This document shows positions 48,053 through 59,984 of a stretch of 64,000 bases of DNA, piece after piece (position 1 is the stretch's first letter; each line of letters begins with the position of its first letter). Source of the stretch: Planococcus antarcticus DSM 14505 (GTDB lineage: Bacteria > Bacillota > Bacilli > Bacillales_A > Planococcaceae); NCBI RefSeq assembly GCF_001687565.2, contig NZ_CP016534.2:1182501-1246500 (forward strand), given 5' to 3'. Under the pieces are notes generated by a model. That model made no database searches, was not told where the DNA came from, and saw nothing but the letters and a program-made list of their open reading frames with translations. Made by a program: the position numbers and the translations under genes.

Positions 48053-48113
48053 TAGAATGATACTAATTAAGAATGGTTCGCCATTCAACATTAACTTATA
48101 TGGAGGTATTTAC

Positions 48114-48890
48114 ATGTCAACTTTGGTCATTAAAGATTTACACGTTAAAATCGAAGACAAAGAGATTTTAAAGGGTGTAGACTTAACAATTAATACAGGT
48201 GAAATACATGCAATCATGGGGCCTAACGGTACTGGTAAATCAACTTTAGCATCAGCTATCATGGGTCATCCTAAATACAAAATCACACAAGGATCTATCA
48301 CTTTGGACGGCGAAGACGTTCTTGAAATGGAAGTAGACGAACGCGCGCGCGCAGGTCTTTTCCTTGGCATGCAATATCCAAGTGAAATTTCAGGCGTAAC
48401 CAATGCTGACTTTATGCGTTCTGCGATGAATGCACGTCGCGAAGAAGGCGATGAAATTTCACTGATGAAATTCATTCGTGAATTGGACAACAAAATGGAA
48501 GTGCTCGACATGGAACAGGAAATGGCGCAGCGTTACTTAAATGAAGGTTTCTCAGGCGGAGAAAAGAAACGCAATGAAATTCTTCAATTGATGATGATCA
48601 AACCAACAATCGCTATTCTGGACGAAATTGACTCTGGTTTGGATATCGATGCATTGAAAGTTGTTTCAGACGGTATCAACCAAATGAAGGGCGAAAACTT
48701 CGGTTGCTTGATTATTACTCATTATCAGCGTCTGTTGAACTATATTACGCCTGACCACGTCCACGTAATGATGCAAGGACGTGTCGTTAAATCAGGTGGA
48801 GAAGAACTTTCTCTCAAACTTGAATCTGAAGGTTATGACTGGATCAAAGTTGAACTTGGTATTGAAGACGAGACTGTAGGACAAGCATAA
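48114..48890 (+). CDS. sufC: Fe-S cluster assembly ATPase SufC
   Basis: A 258-residue ABC-type ATPase of the SufBCD scaffold. GPNGTGKSTLAS is Walker A, NEGFSGGEKKRNEI the signature and IAILDEIDSGLDID Walker B. I use ATG 48114 after GGAGGT; the frame opens earlier without support. It is cytoplasmic, not a transporter. First gene of sufCDSUB, the essential iron-sulfur system of Firmicutes. Confidence 0.97.
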   Translation: MSTLVIKDLHVKIEDKEILKGVDLTINTGEIHAIMGPNGTGKSTLASAIMGHPKYKITQGSITLDGEDVLEMEVDERARAGLFLGMQYPSEISGVTNADFMRSAMNARREEGDEISLMKFIRELDNKMEVLDMEQEMAQRYLNEGFSGGEKKRNEILQLMMIKPTIAILDEIDSGLDIDALKVVSDGINQMKGENFGCLIITHYQRLLNYITPDHVHVMMQGRVVKSGGEELSLKLESEGYDWIKVELGIEDETVGQA

Positions 48891-48908
48891 TTGAAGGGAG
48901 AGACTAGC

Positions 48909-51872
<2,964 letters not shown>

Positions 51873-51892
51873 TAGAGAACGGAGGAACGACG

Positions 51893-53290
51893 ATGGCGAA
51901 AAAAATGCCAGAAATCGGTGATTACAAATATGGGTTCCACGACAAGGATGTTTCAGTTTTTAGATCTAAACGTGGGCTCACTGAAGACATTGTAAGAGAA
52001 ATTTCGAAAATAAAAGAAGAACCAGAATGGATGTTAAAATCCCGTCTGAAAGCGTTAAAGTTGTTCTACTCAATGCCAATGCCACAATGGGGCGGCGATT
52101 TAGGTTCGTTGAACTTTGATGAAATTACGTATTACGTAAAGCCATCAGAAGCGAGCCAGACTTCATGGGATGAAGTTCCTGAAGAAATCAAGCGCACATT
52201 TGATAAATTAGGTATTCCAGAAGCAGAGCAAAAGTATTTGGCTGGTGTTTCGGCTCAATACGAATCTGAAGTCGTCTACCATAATATGAAAGTCGAATTG
52301 GAAGACATGGGCATCATCTTTAAGGATACCGGTTCTGCTCTTCGTGAAAATGAAGACCTGTTCAAAGAATATTGGCAGTCGGTCATTCCGGCAGCAGACA
52401 ATAAGTTTGCGGCATTGAATACGGCAGTTTGGTCTGGTGGATCGTTCATTTATGTACCTAAAGGCATTAAAGTAGAATCTCCACTTCAAGCTTACTTCCG
52501 TATCAACTCGGAAAACATGGGTCAATTTGAGCGTACACTAATCATTGTTGATGAAGGCGCAAGCGTTCACTATGTAGAAGGCTGTACAGCTCCTGTTTAC
52601 ACGACAAATTCACTTCACTCCGCTGTTGTTGAAATCATTGTGAAAAAAGATGCTTATTGCCGTTATACAACGATTCAGAACTGGGCAAATAATGTCTTTA
52701 ACCTTGTAACGAAGCGTGCATTTGTTGACGCTAACGGCACAATGGAATGGATTGATGGCAACATCGGTTCGAAATTGACAATGAAATACCCAGCTATTTA
52801 CTTGAAAGGCGAAGGCGCACGCGGCATGACCTTGTCGATTGCTATCGCTGGTAAAGGGCAGCACCAAGACGCCGGCGCGAAAATGATTCACCTGGCTCCA
52901 AATACATCTTCATCAATTGTTTCGAAATCCATTTCGAAACAAGGCGGTAAAGTTTCATACCGTGGGATGGTCCATTTTGGACGCAAGGCGGACGGCGCAC
53001 GTTCAAACATTGAATGTGATACGTTAATCATGGACAACAAATCAACTTCAGATACAATTCCATACAACGAAATCTTAAACGATAACGTTTCATTGGAACA
53101 CGAAGCGAAAGTTTCAAAAGTATCTGAAGAGCAATTGTTCTACTTGATGAGCCGTGGCGTTTCGGAACAAGAAGCAACAGAAATGATCGTTATGGGCTTT
53201 ATCGAACCATTCACGAAAGAACTTCCAATGGAATATGCGGTTGAAATGAACCGTTTGATCAAGTTCGAAATGGAAGGCTCTATCGGTTAA
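51893..53290 (+). CDS. sufB: Fe-S cluster assembly protein SufB
   Basis: A 465-residue scaffold protein from ATG 51893 (CGGAGG upstream); the open frame extends 27 codons into suf[32 protein letters not shown] and the C-terminal [17 protein letters not shown] are the family core. It is the main site of cluster assembly with SufC and SufD. It ends the operon at a strong terminator. Confidence 0.97.
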   Translation: MAKKMPEIGDYKYGFHDKDVSVFRSKRGLTEDIVREISKIKEEPEWMLKSRLKALKLFYSMPMPQWGGDLGSLNFDEITYYVKPSEASQTSWDEVPEEIKRTFDKLGIPEAEQKYLAGVSAQYESEVVYHNMKVELEDMGIIFKDTGSALRENEDLFKEYWQSVIPAADNKFAALNTAVWSGGSFIYVPKGIKVESPLQAYFRINSENMGQFERTLIIVDEGASVHYVEGCTAPVYTTNSLHSAVVEIIVKKDAYCRYTTIQNWANNVFNLVTKRAFVDANGTMEWIDGNIGSKLTMKYPAIYLKGEGARGMTLSIAIAGKGQHQDAGAKMIHLAPNTSSSIVSKSISKQGGKVSYRGMVHFGRKADGARSNIECDTLIMDNKSTSDTIPYNEILNDNVSLEHEAKVSKVSEEQLFYLMSRGVSEQEATEMIVMGFIEPFTKELPMEYAVEMNRLIKFEMEGSIG

Positions 53291-53300
53291 TAGACTAGCA

Positions 53301-53344
53301 AACAACCCTTGGTATGATGACTTTCATGCCAAGGGTTGTTTTTG
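53301..53344 (+). terminator. Terminator of the suf operon
   Basis: AACAACCCTTGGTATGA / TCATGCCAAGGGTTGTT over six bases, then TTTG. Confidence 0.92.
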
Positions 53345-53453
53345 TGGAATTTGCTCAATGTAAATCTAACCCCAATGCAAGAAGGTATGCCGTTTTACGT
53401 GTTAATCAGCGGGTATAGAAACGTAGATGAAATTTCAAAGGGCTATGTCAGGG

Positions 53454-53645
53454 ATGAGTCAAATATTCAAGACGCTAAAACAGAAGCTCAGCAATATAGA
53501 GTCGAGGCAAGTAAAAGAAGTATTTGAGCAAGCTGATGAACTAGCTTGTGAAGATGGATAAATCGATGAAACCGAGAAGAAACAGCTGATGGAATCGGCA
53601 AAGTCCGTTATTGGGGAAGACAAAGGATTCGGAAGATTGTTCTAA
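53454..53645 (+). pseudogene. Possible small gene broken by an in-frame TAA
   Basis: ATG 53454 (GGG upstream) opens MSQIFKTLKQKLSNIE and runs 35 codons to TAA (53559). The same frame continues in protein-like fashion (IDETEKKQLMESAKSVIGED, then KGFGRLF) to a second stop at 53643. The two parts together make a charged helical protein of 63 residues that I do not recognise. A competing frame (53336-53527) covers the same bases, so this is uncertain. Confidence 0.35.
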
Positions 53646-53674
53646 AAGACTGAAATGAATATTCAATAAGTAAA

Positions 53675-53716
53675 AATAACCTTTGGCATGTTGCGTATAC
53701 CAAAGGTTATTTTTTG
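53675..53716. terminator. Bidirectional terminator
   Basis: AATAACCTTTGG / CCAAAGGTTATT over a 12- to 13-base loop, with A on one side and T on the other. It serves the AlkD-like gene on the minus strand and anything reading in from the left. Confidence 0.8.
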
Positions 53717-54390
53717 GCATGTTTTAGCGCTTCCTGTTTGCTGAGGGGCATTAAAGTATGGTCTGATACAAAAGACCGCACCCACTCAGCGTCCGTTTTG
53801 GCATACTCGCGCAGCGCCCAACCGAAAGACTTTTGAATGAAAAACTCAGAGGATGCGGCATGCTGCAAAATAATGTGAGCCAGTGTTACAGTATCTGTCT
53901 GCTGTTTGTATTTCAATTGATGGAGGATAGCTGAGCGGTTAGTCCAGATATTTGGGGCTTTGGACCACGCAAACATGTCAGCAGTACCTGCAGTCCGATT
54001 TGTTTCGATGACGTAGCAAAGTGTTCGTGTAACGATGGGATCAACGCTGTCCCACCAGGACTTGCTTTCAATGAGCTCTCGGAGAAAAGGAAAATCCTCC
54101 GTCGTTAACTGCTTTTTCATTTTCTCCAATAAAGCAATCGCCGCATATTGGTATTCCCGTTCCGGCAAGTTATAAAGTTTCCAAACTTCTTCTGCTAATT
54201 GTACCGGATCTGGCAGCCGGTGCTCTAGAAATTGCTCTTTCAGCAATGCATTCCGCAATGGGGTTTTAATGCCCAGAAAGTCGAACTGATTGCGCATATA
54301 CGCAGACATCGGCACTGCCAATTCATCATTGCGATGGGCCTCAAATTTTTCAACGATTCCTCTATAGTCCTATATTTTCTTCACTATCAT
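53707..54390 (-). pseudogene. DNA alkylation repair (AlkD-like HEAT) protein, nonsense codon 7
   Basis: The natural start appears to be ATG 54390, five bases after GAGGAG, reading MIVKKI and then TAG (54372-54370). The same frame goes on as DYRGIVEKFEAHRNDE, and then as a full-length AlkD/AlkC-type HEAT-repeat protein to 53707, with SKSWWDSVDPIVTR and FFIQKSFGWALREYA, the regions that hold the catalytic Trp/Asp/Arg cleft. If translation restarts, the TTG at 54321 would give 204 residues, but it lacks a ribosome site. Members excise 3- and 7-alkylpurines. Confidence 0.7.
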
Positions 54391-54812
54391 TTCATCTCCT
54401 CAACTTTTCTTGAAAAAAGTGTTGCACAGTCAAAAGAATGGAATGGAGGAACAGTTATTTAAATTTTATTACTGATGCCTCTCGGTATTTCTTAAGAATT
54501 TATTAACAGGCTTACACTTTTATCAGAACACAACATTTAATTTCTCTTTTTATTAAGCAACTAGCTTAGCATCGGCACGTTTACGGGCTGGGCAGAGCGA
54601 TAAGACGGGTGATCTTTCCGGCTTATCGTGTGAGTCAAGCCTTAAGATGCCGCTGCGGCAAATAAGTGATTCTCAAAATCGACTTATAAAAGTAAAGCTG
54701 TTATGAAAATAGGACTTCGAAATCTCAATAGCTTGAAAGAATCTCTCTTTAAAAAAGACGTTCTATTTTTTCTATGCTATCATAAAATAATAACTAAAAT
54801 GGAGGCGGGACG
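54391..54812. other. Gene-free gap with a structured element
   Basis: No gene is supported. CGATAAGACGG (54598-54608) pairs with CCGGCTTATCG (54618-54628) with one mismatch, inside a GC-richer patch (54570-54660) quite unlike the AT-rich flanks. This may be a further dispersed repeat type, but only one copy is in the window. The last 100 bases should hold the promoter for the next gene; I could not fix it. Confidence 0.45.
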
Positions 54813-55673
54813 ATGATTTATGTAGGATTGACGGGTTGGGGAGACCATCCGGATGTCTATAGCCCAGGCTCAAAGAAAACAGAAAAATTGATTGATTACA
54901 GCGCACATTTTCCGATTGTCGAACTGGATTCCTCTTTTTATGCGGTTCAACCTGAACGGAATATCCGGAAATGGATTGCCGAAACGCCTGAACAGTTCCA
55001 ATTCGTGGTGAAAGCTTATCAGGGAATGACGGGACATCAACGTGGAGAAAATCCATTTGAGTCGCGTGACGACATGTTCGAATCATTTTGTAAATCCGTG
55101 CGGCCATTGAAAGAAGAAGGCAAGCTCGCAATGGTACTATTGCAATTTCCGCCATGGTTTGATTGCCAGAAAGAGAACGTCGAACAACTTCGGGAAATTA
55201 CTGGACGTTTGACTGAATTTGACTTGGCGATAGAGTTTCGTCACCAGTCCTGGTATGCCAATGGGATGAGAGAAAAAACGCTGGATTTTCTGCGAGACAA
55301 TAACCTGATTCATTCGGTCTGTGACGAACCTCAGGCAGGAGATGGCTCGATTCCGCTGGTACCCGTATCTTCGAGGGGAAATAAGGTGCTAGTGCGCATT
55401 CATGGGCGCAATGTCCATGGATGGCTGAATCCGGGACATGGGCAAAATTGGCGTGAAGTCCGTTACTTGTATGACTACAACAATGAAGAACTCGAGGAAA
55501 TCAGCCATGCAGTCGAGTCATTGGCCGATACTACTGAGAATGTCTATGTTATCTTTAATAACAATTCAGGGGGCCATGCAGCAGGTGATGCGAAGGAGTT
55601 CCAGAAAATGAATGGATTATCCTTTGATGGGCTTTCGCCAAAGCAGATGGATTTATTTGAAGGAGGATTTTAA
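54813..55673 (+). CDS. DUF72 (YecE-like) family protein
   Basis: A 286-residue TIM-barrel protein of the DUF72 group (B. subtilis YunF). IYVGLTGWGDHPDVY at the start, VELDSSFYAVQ and AIEFRHQSWYAN are the conserved blocks. The biochemical role is not established. GGAGGCGGG precedes the ATG. Its stop overlaps the next start by one base, forming an operon with the TauE and nucleotidase genes as in Bacillus (yunFED). Confidence 0.9.
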   Translation: MIYVGLTGWGDHPDVYSPGSKKTEKLIDYSAHFPIVELDSSFYAVQPERNIRKWIAETPEQFQFVVKAYQGMTGHQRGENPFESRDDMFESFCKSVRPLKEEGKLAMVLLQFPPWFDCQKENVEQLREITGRLTEFDLAIEFRHQSWYANGMREKTLDFLRDNNLIHSVCDEPQAGDGSIPLVPVSSRGNKVLVRIHGRNVHGWLNPGHGQNWREVRYLYDYNNEELEEISHAVESLADTTENVYVIFNNNSGGHAAGDAKEFQKMNGLSFDGLSPKQMDLFEGGF

Positions 55674-56500
55674 TGATTTTCTTAATCATGGCGTTTGTCG
55701 GTGTGATTTCCGGTATCGTAGGCGCTTTGATAGGACTGGGTGGAGGAGTCATACTGGTCCCGGCCTTGCTGTTTTTAGGCACAAGTTTCGCATTTTTTCC
55801 TGAGCTTTCCCCGCAAAAAATTGTTGGCTTATCCGTTATCATGATGATTTTCACAGGACTTTCTTCCACTTTAGCCTATATGAAAGTTCGGACAGTCGAT
55901 TATAAAAGTGGCCTTATATTCTTTGCGGGAAGCGCGCCGGGAACGGTGATTGGCGCTTTTGTCAATAAAAACCTGGATCTGCCTTCATTCAATCTATACT
56001 TTGGTATTCTTCTCGTTTTTCTATCCTTGCTTTTGATGATGCGTGATCACCTGAAGGCTGTTCACTGGTTTGTTGATAATGGGCGCAAGACGACGTTTAC
56101 GGACAATGAGGACAAGCAATACATTTACGGCTATCCCATTTGGTTTGCGTTGATACTGACATTTTTTGTTGGATTTGCTTCAGGACTGTTCGGTATAGGT
56201 GGGGGATCGATTATTGTGCCAGCCATGATTCTCTTATTCTTGTTTCCTCCTCACGTGGCGATTGGTACATCGATGTTCATGGTTTTTTTATCGGCTCTTG
56301 TCAATTCGGTCACTCACATTGCATTGGGTCATGTACCATGGATTTATACGATTGCAGTTATTCCAGGTGCATACATCGGTGCAAAAATTGGAGCAAGGTT
56401 AAACAAACGCCTCGATTCGGAAATGTTGGTGACGATTTTACGGATTGTGCTCCTGGTTCTAGGACTGCGATCAATTTACGAAGGAATATTCAGTTCTTAA
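55673..56500 (+). CDS. TauE/SafE-family membrane transporter
   Basis: A 275-residue protein with about eight membrane helices in two halves, each starting with a glycine-rich repeat (GALIGLGGGVILVPALL and GLFGIGGGSIIVPAMI), the mark of TauE/SafE exporters. The likely cargo is sulfite or a sulfonate, but is not shown by sequence. It lies between the DUF72 and nucleotidase genes. AAGGAGG lies in the preceding gene. Confidence 0.9.
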   Translation: MIFLIMAFVGVISGIVGALIGLGGGVILVPALLFLGTSFAFFPELSPQKIVGLSVIMMIFTGLSSTLAYMKVRTVDYKSGLIFFAGSAPGTVIGAFVNKNLDLPSFNLYFGILLVFLSLLLMMRDHLKAVHWFVDNGRKTTFTDNEDKQYIYGYPIWFALILTFFVGFASGLFGIGGGSIIVPAMILLFLFPPHVAIGTSMFMVFLSALVNSVTHIALGHVPWIYTIAVIPGAYIGAKIGARLNKRLDSEMLVTILRIVLLVLGLRSIYEGIFSS

Positions 56501-56512
56501 AGAGGTGTTTTT

Positions 56513-57856
56513 ATGAACAAAACCATTCATATTTATCATACAAATGATTTGCATAGCCATTTCACAAACTGGCCCCGTATCAAGTCTTTTTTAGCTGAAC
56601 GGAAAAGATGGCATGAAGAAGAAGGAGATGTCTGTTTGATACTGGACATTGGCGACCACGTGGATCGTTCGCATCCCTATACAGAAGGCACTGCCGGCAA
56701 AGGCAATGTTCAGCTGTTGAACGAAGCGGAATACGATGCAGTGACAATTGGTAATAATGAAGGCATCACGCTGTCAAAAGATGAATTGGATGATTTGTAC
56801 GTCCAGGCTGATTTTAAAGTTGTGGTGTCAAATTTATTCGATTTGGAAGGCAATCGGCCAGACTGGGCAAAACCTTATCACATCATCCACGCAAAAAACG
56901 GAATGCGTATCGGTTTGGTAGGAGCGACTGCTGAATTTACTCCTTTTTACCGTAAGCTGGGCTGGCAAATCACCGATGCGAAACAGTCAATCATTCAGGC
57001 AGTAGAAGAAATAAAAGAAGAGACAGATTTGATCGTCTGTTTGTCGCATCTTGGTATCAAAGAAGACGAGCTTTTGGTGGACCTCTGCCCGCAAATCAAT
57101 ATTATTTTAGGCGCTCATACGCATCATGTATTCCATGATGGGAAATGGCAAGGGGATACACTGCTTGGAGCTGCCGGCAAATTTGGATTCTATGTTGGAC
57201 ACATCGCTGTAGAAAACGCATTTGAAAAATCTTCGGCACAGTTGATTGAGACTTCCCGATTACATGAAGTGGAACAAGGATTCGATGAATTTCTGGTTGA
57301 GCAAGGGAAAATACAAATGGAAGAGTTAATTTTTCACAGCACAAAGGTCTTGAAAGCGGAATGGTTTAAGGATTCGGAGTTGGGAACTTTATTTGGTAGG
57401 GCGATGCTGGAGTTTGCAGAAGCAGATTGTGCCTTATTCAATGCGGGAATTTTCATGGAAGACATGCCTGAAGGTTGTCTGACTCGTTACGATTTTCACA
57501 AGATGCTGCCTCATCCAATCAACCCTTGCCTGGTCGAGTTAAGCGGTGCAGAATTAAAGGAGATATACCTGCAATCCTTGAACGCAGAATGGCCACAGCT
57601 CGAACTCAAGGGTATGGGATTCCGGGGAGTCGTGTTCGGCAAGATGCTTCATTTGAATATGGAAATCATTGATCACCGATTTTATATCAATGGACAACTG
57701 GCGGTGCATGACCAGATTTACCGGTTGATCACATTAGATATGCTGACGTTTGGCTATTTTTTCCCAAGCCTGAAACGGGCTGCTAAGACATACTTTATGC
57801 CAGAGTTTCTTCGGGATGTCTTCAGTGGATATTTTCATAGTAAAGCCTTGAAGTAG
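56513..57856 (+). CDS. Metallophosphatase / 5'-nucleotidase family protein (YunD-like)
   Basis: A 447-residue two-domain protein. Metal ligands are in YHTNDLHSHF, DIGDHVDRS, GNNEG, CLSHLGIKEDE and GAHTHHVF; residues after about 290 form the 5'-nucleotidase C-terminal domain. No signal peptide or cell-wall anchor, unlike secreted 5'-nucleotidases, so it works in the cytoplasm. Substrate unknown. AAAGAGGTG precedes the ATG. Confidence 0.9.
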   Translation: MNKTIHIYHTNDLHSHFTNWPRIKSFLAERKRWHEEEGDVCLILDIGDHVDRSHPYTEGTAGKGNVQLLNEAEYDAVTIGNNEGITLSKDELDDLYVQADFKVVVSNLFDLEGNRPDWAKPYHIIHAKNGMRIGLVGATAEFTPFYRKLGWQITDAKQSIIQAVEEIKEETDLIVCLSHLGIKEDELLVDLCPQINIILGAHTHHVFHDGKWQGDTLLGAAGKFGFYVGHIAVENAFEKSSAQLIETSRLHEVEQGFDEFLVEQGKIQMEELIFHSTKVLKAEWFKDSELGTLFGRAMLEFAEADCALFNAGIFMEDMPEGCLTRYDFHKMLPHPINPCLVELSGAELKEIYLQSLNAEWPQLELKGMGFRGVVFGKMLHLNMEIIDHRFYINGQLAVHDQIYRLITLDMLTFGYFFPSLKRAAKTYFMPEFLRDVFSGYFHSKALK

Positions 57857-57929
57857 AAGAAATGTTCAGAGTATACCGGCAGTTGATTTTGAGCTGATTT
57901 TGGGCTATGCTAACAAGGAAATATATATT

Positions 57930-58105
57930 GGTGGGTAGAGGCTGCAGAACTAATCAGTAAGATGCGCGAGTTTGACCGCGTGGAACGCATCTGAAAGGAA
58001 GTTTTGCCGAAATCGATTTTCTGAGGTCTAGGGAGATGGATTGGGGTCATTCTGAACAAGAATGTCACTGTCATTTAAGTAGAAGCTTAAATGGAGAGCT
58101 ACAGG
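57930..58105 (+). ncRNA. Lysine riboswitch (L-box)
   Basis: The L-box core is visible in order: GTAGAGGCTGC, CAGTAAGATG, AAGGAAGTTTTGCCGAAA, GGATTGGGG, a hairpin loop ending CACTGTCATTTAAG, and the closing TGGAGAGCTAC. The order and spacing match lysine riboswitches; the P1 helix is short by eye. Lysine binding should promote the terminator that follows. Confidence 0.88.
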
Positions 58106-58144
58106 GTTGTTTGACGTTTTAACGCACAGACGAATTGTAGAAGG

Positions 58145-58178
58145 CTGACTTATCCAACTGGAGAAGTCAGTTTTTTTT
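58145..58178 (+). terminator. L-box-controlled terminator
   Basis: CTGACTT-ATCC / GGAG-AAGTCAG, then eight T, 38 bases before the transporter start. Confidence 0.9.
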
Positions 58179-58215
58179 CTCGTTTTTCACCCATCAAAAA
58201 AGAGGAGGAATTTTT

Positions 58216-59790
58216 ATGGAAAATACGATTTTTTCGATTTTGCCGCCGATCATTGCAATCGTTATGGTGCTCTTAACGCGCCGTGTGCTATTGTCACTGG
58301 GCACCGGTATTGTTGCAGCAGCTATTATCCTGACATGGTTTGCGCCGCTTGAAGCTTTACAGGAGCTTGTGACATCATTTGCTATTATTTTTTGGAACGA
58401 AGGCTTCAATGCTTACAATGTCTTTATCATTCTTTTTCTGTTATTGCTAGGCATTATTACAGCATTCGTTAGTTTGTCGGGAGGCGGCCACGCTTTCGCT
58501 GAATGGGCTTCGACTCGTATCAAGTCAAGAACAGGGGCAAAAGTTCTGACAGTCGTTCTTGGAATGATTATCTTTATCGATGATTATTTCAACGCCTTGA
58601 CAGTGGGGCAAGTAGCGCGCCCAATTACGGACCGTTACAAAGTTTCACGTGCCAAGCTTGCTTACTTTATCGATTCCACTGCCGCACCTGTCTGTGTAGT
58701 ATCTCCGGTATCAAGCTGGGGTGCAGCCATCATTGGCATCATTGCAACCATCCTGGCCAGCCAGACCTTCGTTGAGTATTCCGCGCTGGAAGCTTTCCTA
58801 TGGATGGCACCAATGAATTTCTATGTAGTCGCTTCGCTAGCTATCGTCTTTTTTGTCGCTATCCGCGATGTCGATTTTGGTGAAATGAAGAAGCACGAAG
58901 TGCTTGCGATTACTGAGGGGCAACTTTTTGATCCTAAAAAAACAATTCCAGGTGAAATGAAAGAAGAGTTTCCAACCCATTCACATGGCCATGTTAGAGA
59001 TTTATTGCTGCCGATTTTATTATTGATTGTTGGTACAGTAGGGGCAATGATTTGGACCGGCTATCGGAATGCGGATCAAGTATTCGATATTTGGTTGATT
59101 TTCGAAAACACTGACGTGCCATCTTCATTATTAACAGGTGGTGTGTTAGGGGCATTGATGTCAATTATCCTTTACGTTACGCAAATGAAGAAAAATAAAA
59201 CAGCTAATGTAGGATGGATTGGCAAAGGCATCTGGGCAGGCATCAAATCAATGATGGGCGCTGTGTTGATTCTAATTTTTGCCTGGTCATTGACTTCATT
59301 GATCGGATCCCTTGAAACGGGGGCTTACTTGGCAAATGTCGTTTCTGAAGGCAATGTACCGACATCTATTTTGCCGGTTCTATTGTTCGTCTTAGCCGGC
59401 ATCATGGCTTTCTCTACAGGAACGTCATGGGGATCATTTGGTATCCTTTTACCGATTTCAGGAACGATCATGATTGAAGCCGATCCATCCTTGTTGTTGC
59501 CTGCATTGTCAGCTGTTTTAGCAGGAGCGGTATTCGGGGATCATTGTTCACCGATTTCCGATACGACGATTCTATCGTCCACTGGAGCGGGAAGCAATCA
59601 TATGGATCATGTCTTAACACAAATTCCATATGCGTTGACGGCTGCGGGTATTGCAGCGATAGGGTATATTGTCATAGGCTTTACTGGTTCACTGCTAATC
59701 TCTTTAGGGGTGGTTGTAGCGGTCCTGACGGTACTTTTCATTGTCTGGTCAAAGCGGACAACTATTATTGAAAAACAGCAAAATGCATAA
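58216..59790 (+). CDS. NhaC-family transporter, probable lysine importer (LysW type)
   Basis: A 524-residue protein with about 12 membrane helices in the NhaC Na+/H+ antiporter superfamily (FIDDYFNALTVGQVARPITD, FGDHCSPISDTTILSS). General annotation would call it a Na+/H+ antiporter. The lysine riboswitch directly upstream instead points to lysine transport, as proposed for riboswitch-linked NhaC-like proteins (LysW) in comparative studies of the L-box. AGAGGAGG precedes the ATG. Confidence 0.9.
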   Translation: MENTIFSILPPIIAIVMVLLTRRVLLSLGTGIVAAAIILTWFAPLEALQELVTSFAIIFWNEGFNAYNVFIILFLLLLGIITAFVSLSGGGHAFAEWASTRIKSRTGAKVLTVVLGMIIFIDDYFNALTVGQVARPITDRYKVSRAKLAYFIDSTAAPVCVVSPVSSWGAAIIGIIATILASQTFVEYSALEAFLWMAPMNFYVVASLAIVFFVAIRDVDFGEMKKHEVLAITEGQLFDPKKTIPGEMKEEFPTHSHGHVRDLLLPILLLIVGTVGAMIWTGYRNADQVFDIWLIFENTDVPSSLLTGGVLGALMSIILYVTQMKKNKTANVGWIGKGIWAGIKSMMGAVLILIFAWSLTSLIGSLETGAYLANVVSEGNVPTSILPVLLFVLAGIMAFSTGTSWGSFGILLPISGTIMIEADPSLLLPALSAVLAGAVFGDHCSPISDTTILSSTGAGSNHMDHVLTQIPYALTAAGIAAIGYIVIGFTGSLLISLGVVVAVLTVLFIVWSKRTTIIEKQQNA

Positions 59791-59798
59791 TAGAAACA

Positions 59799-59828
59799 AG
59801 GCAGGGAAGCTTATTCTCTGCCTTTTTA
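59799..59828 (+). terminator. Terminator of the NhaC-family gene
   Basis: AGGCAGGGAA / TTCTCTGCCT over GCTTA, then TTTTT. Confidence 0.88.
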
Positions 59829-59871
59829 CTTTTGTGGCAATAGTTTTTTAAAAATATATTGCGAATTCATC

Positions 59872-59900
59872 TTTACTTTGGCAAAGCCTCTCGGTATACT
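59872..59900 (+). promoter_or_regulatory. Promoter of the NSS transporter
   Basis: TTTACT (59872-59877), 17 bases, TATACT (59895-59900). Confidence 0.55.
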
Positions 59901-59984
59901 ATTTTTAGATTAACTAATAATCTGAAAATAAACAAAATTCCTATTTTTATGTAAAATGAATGGGAAAAAAAAGGGGGAAGAGAG

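Noticed and set aside
54391..54812. Possible riboswitch in the leader of the DUF72 gene
   Set aside because: Only one simple hairpin, no T run or known core motif, and it is more than 180 bases from the start codon.
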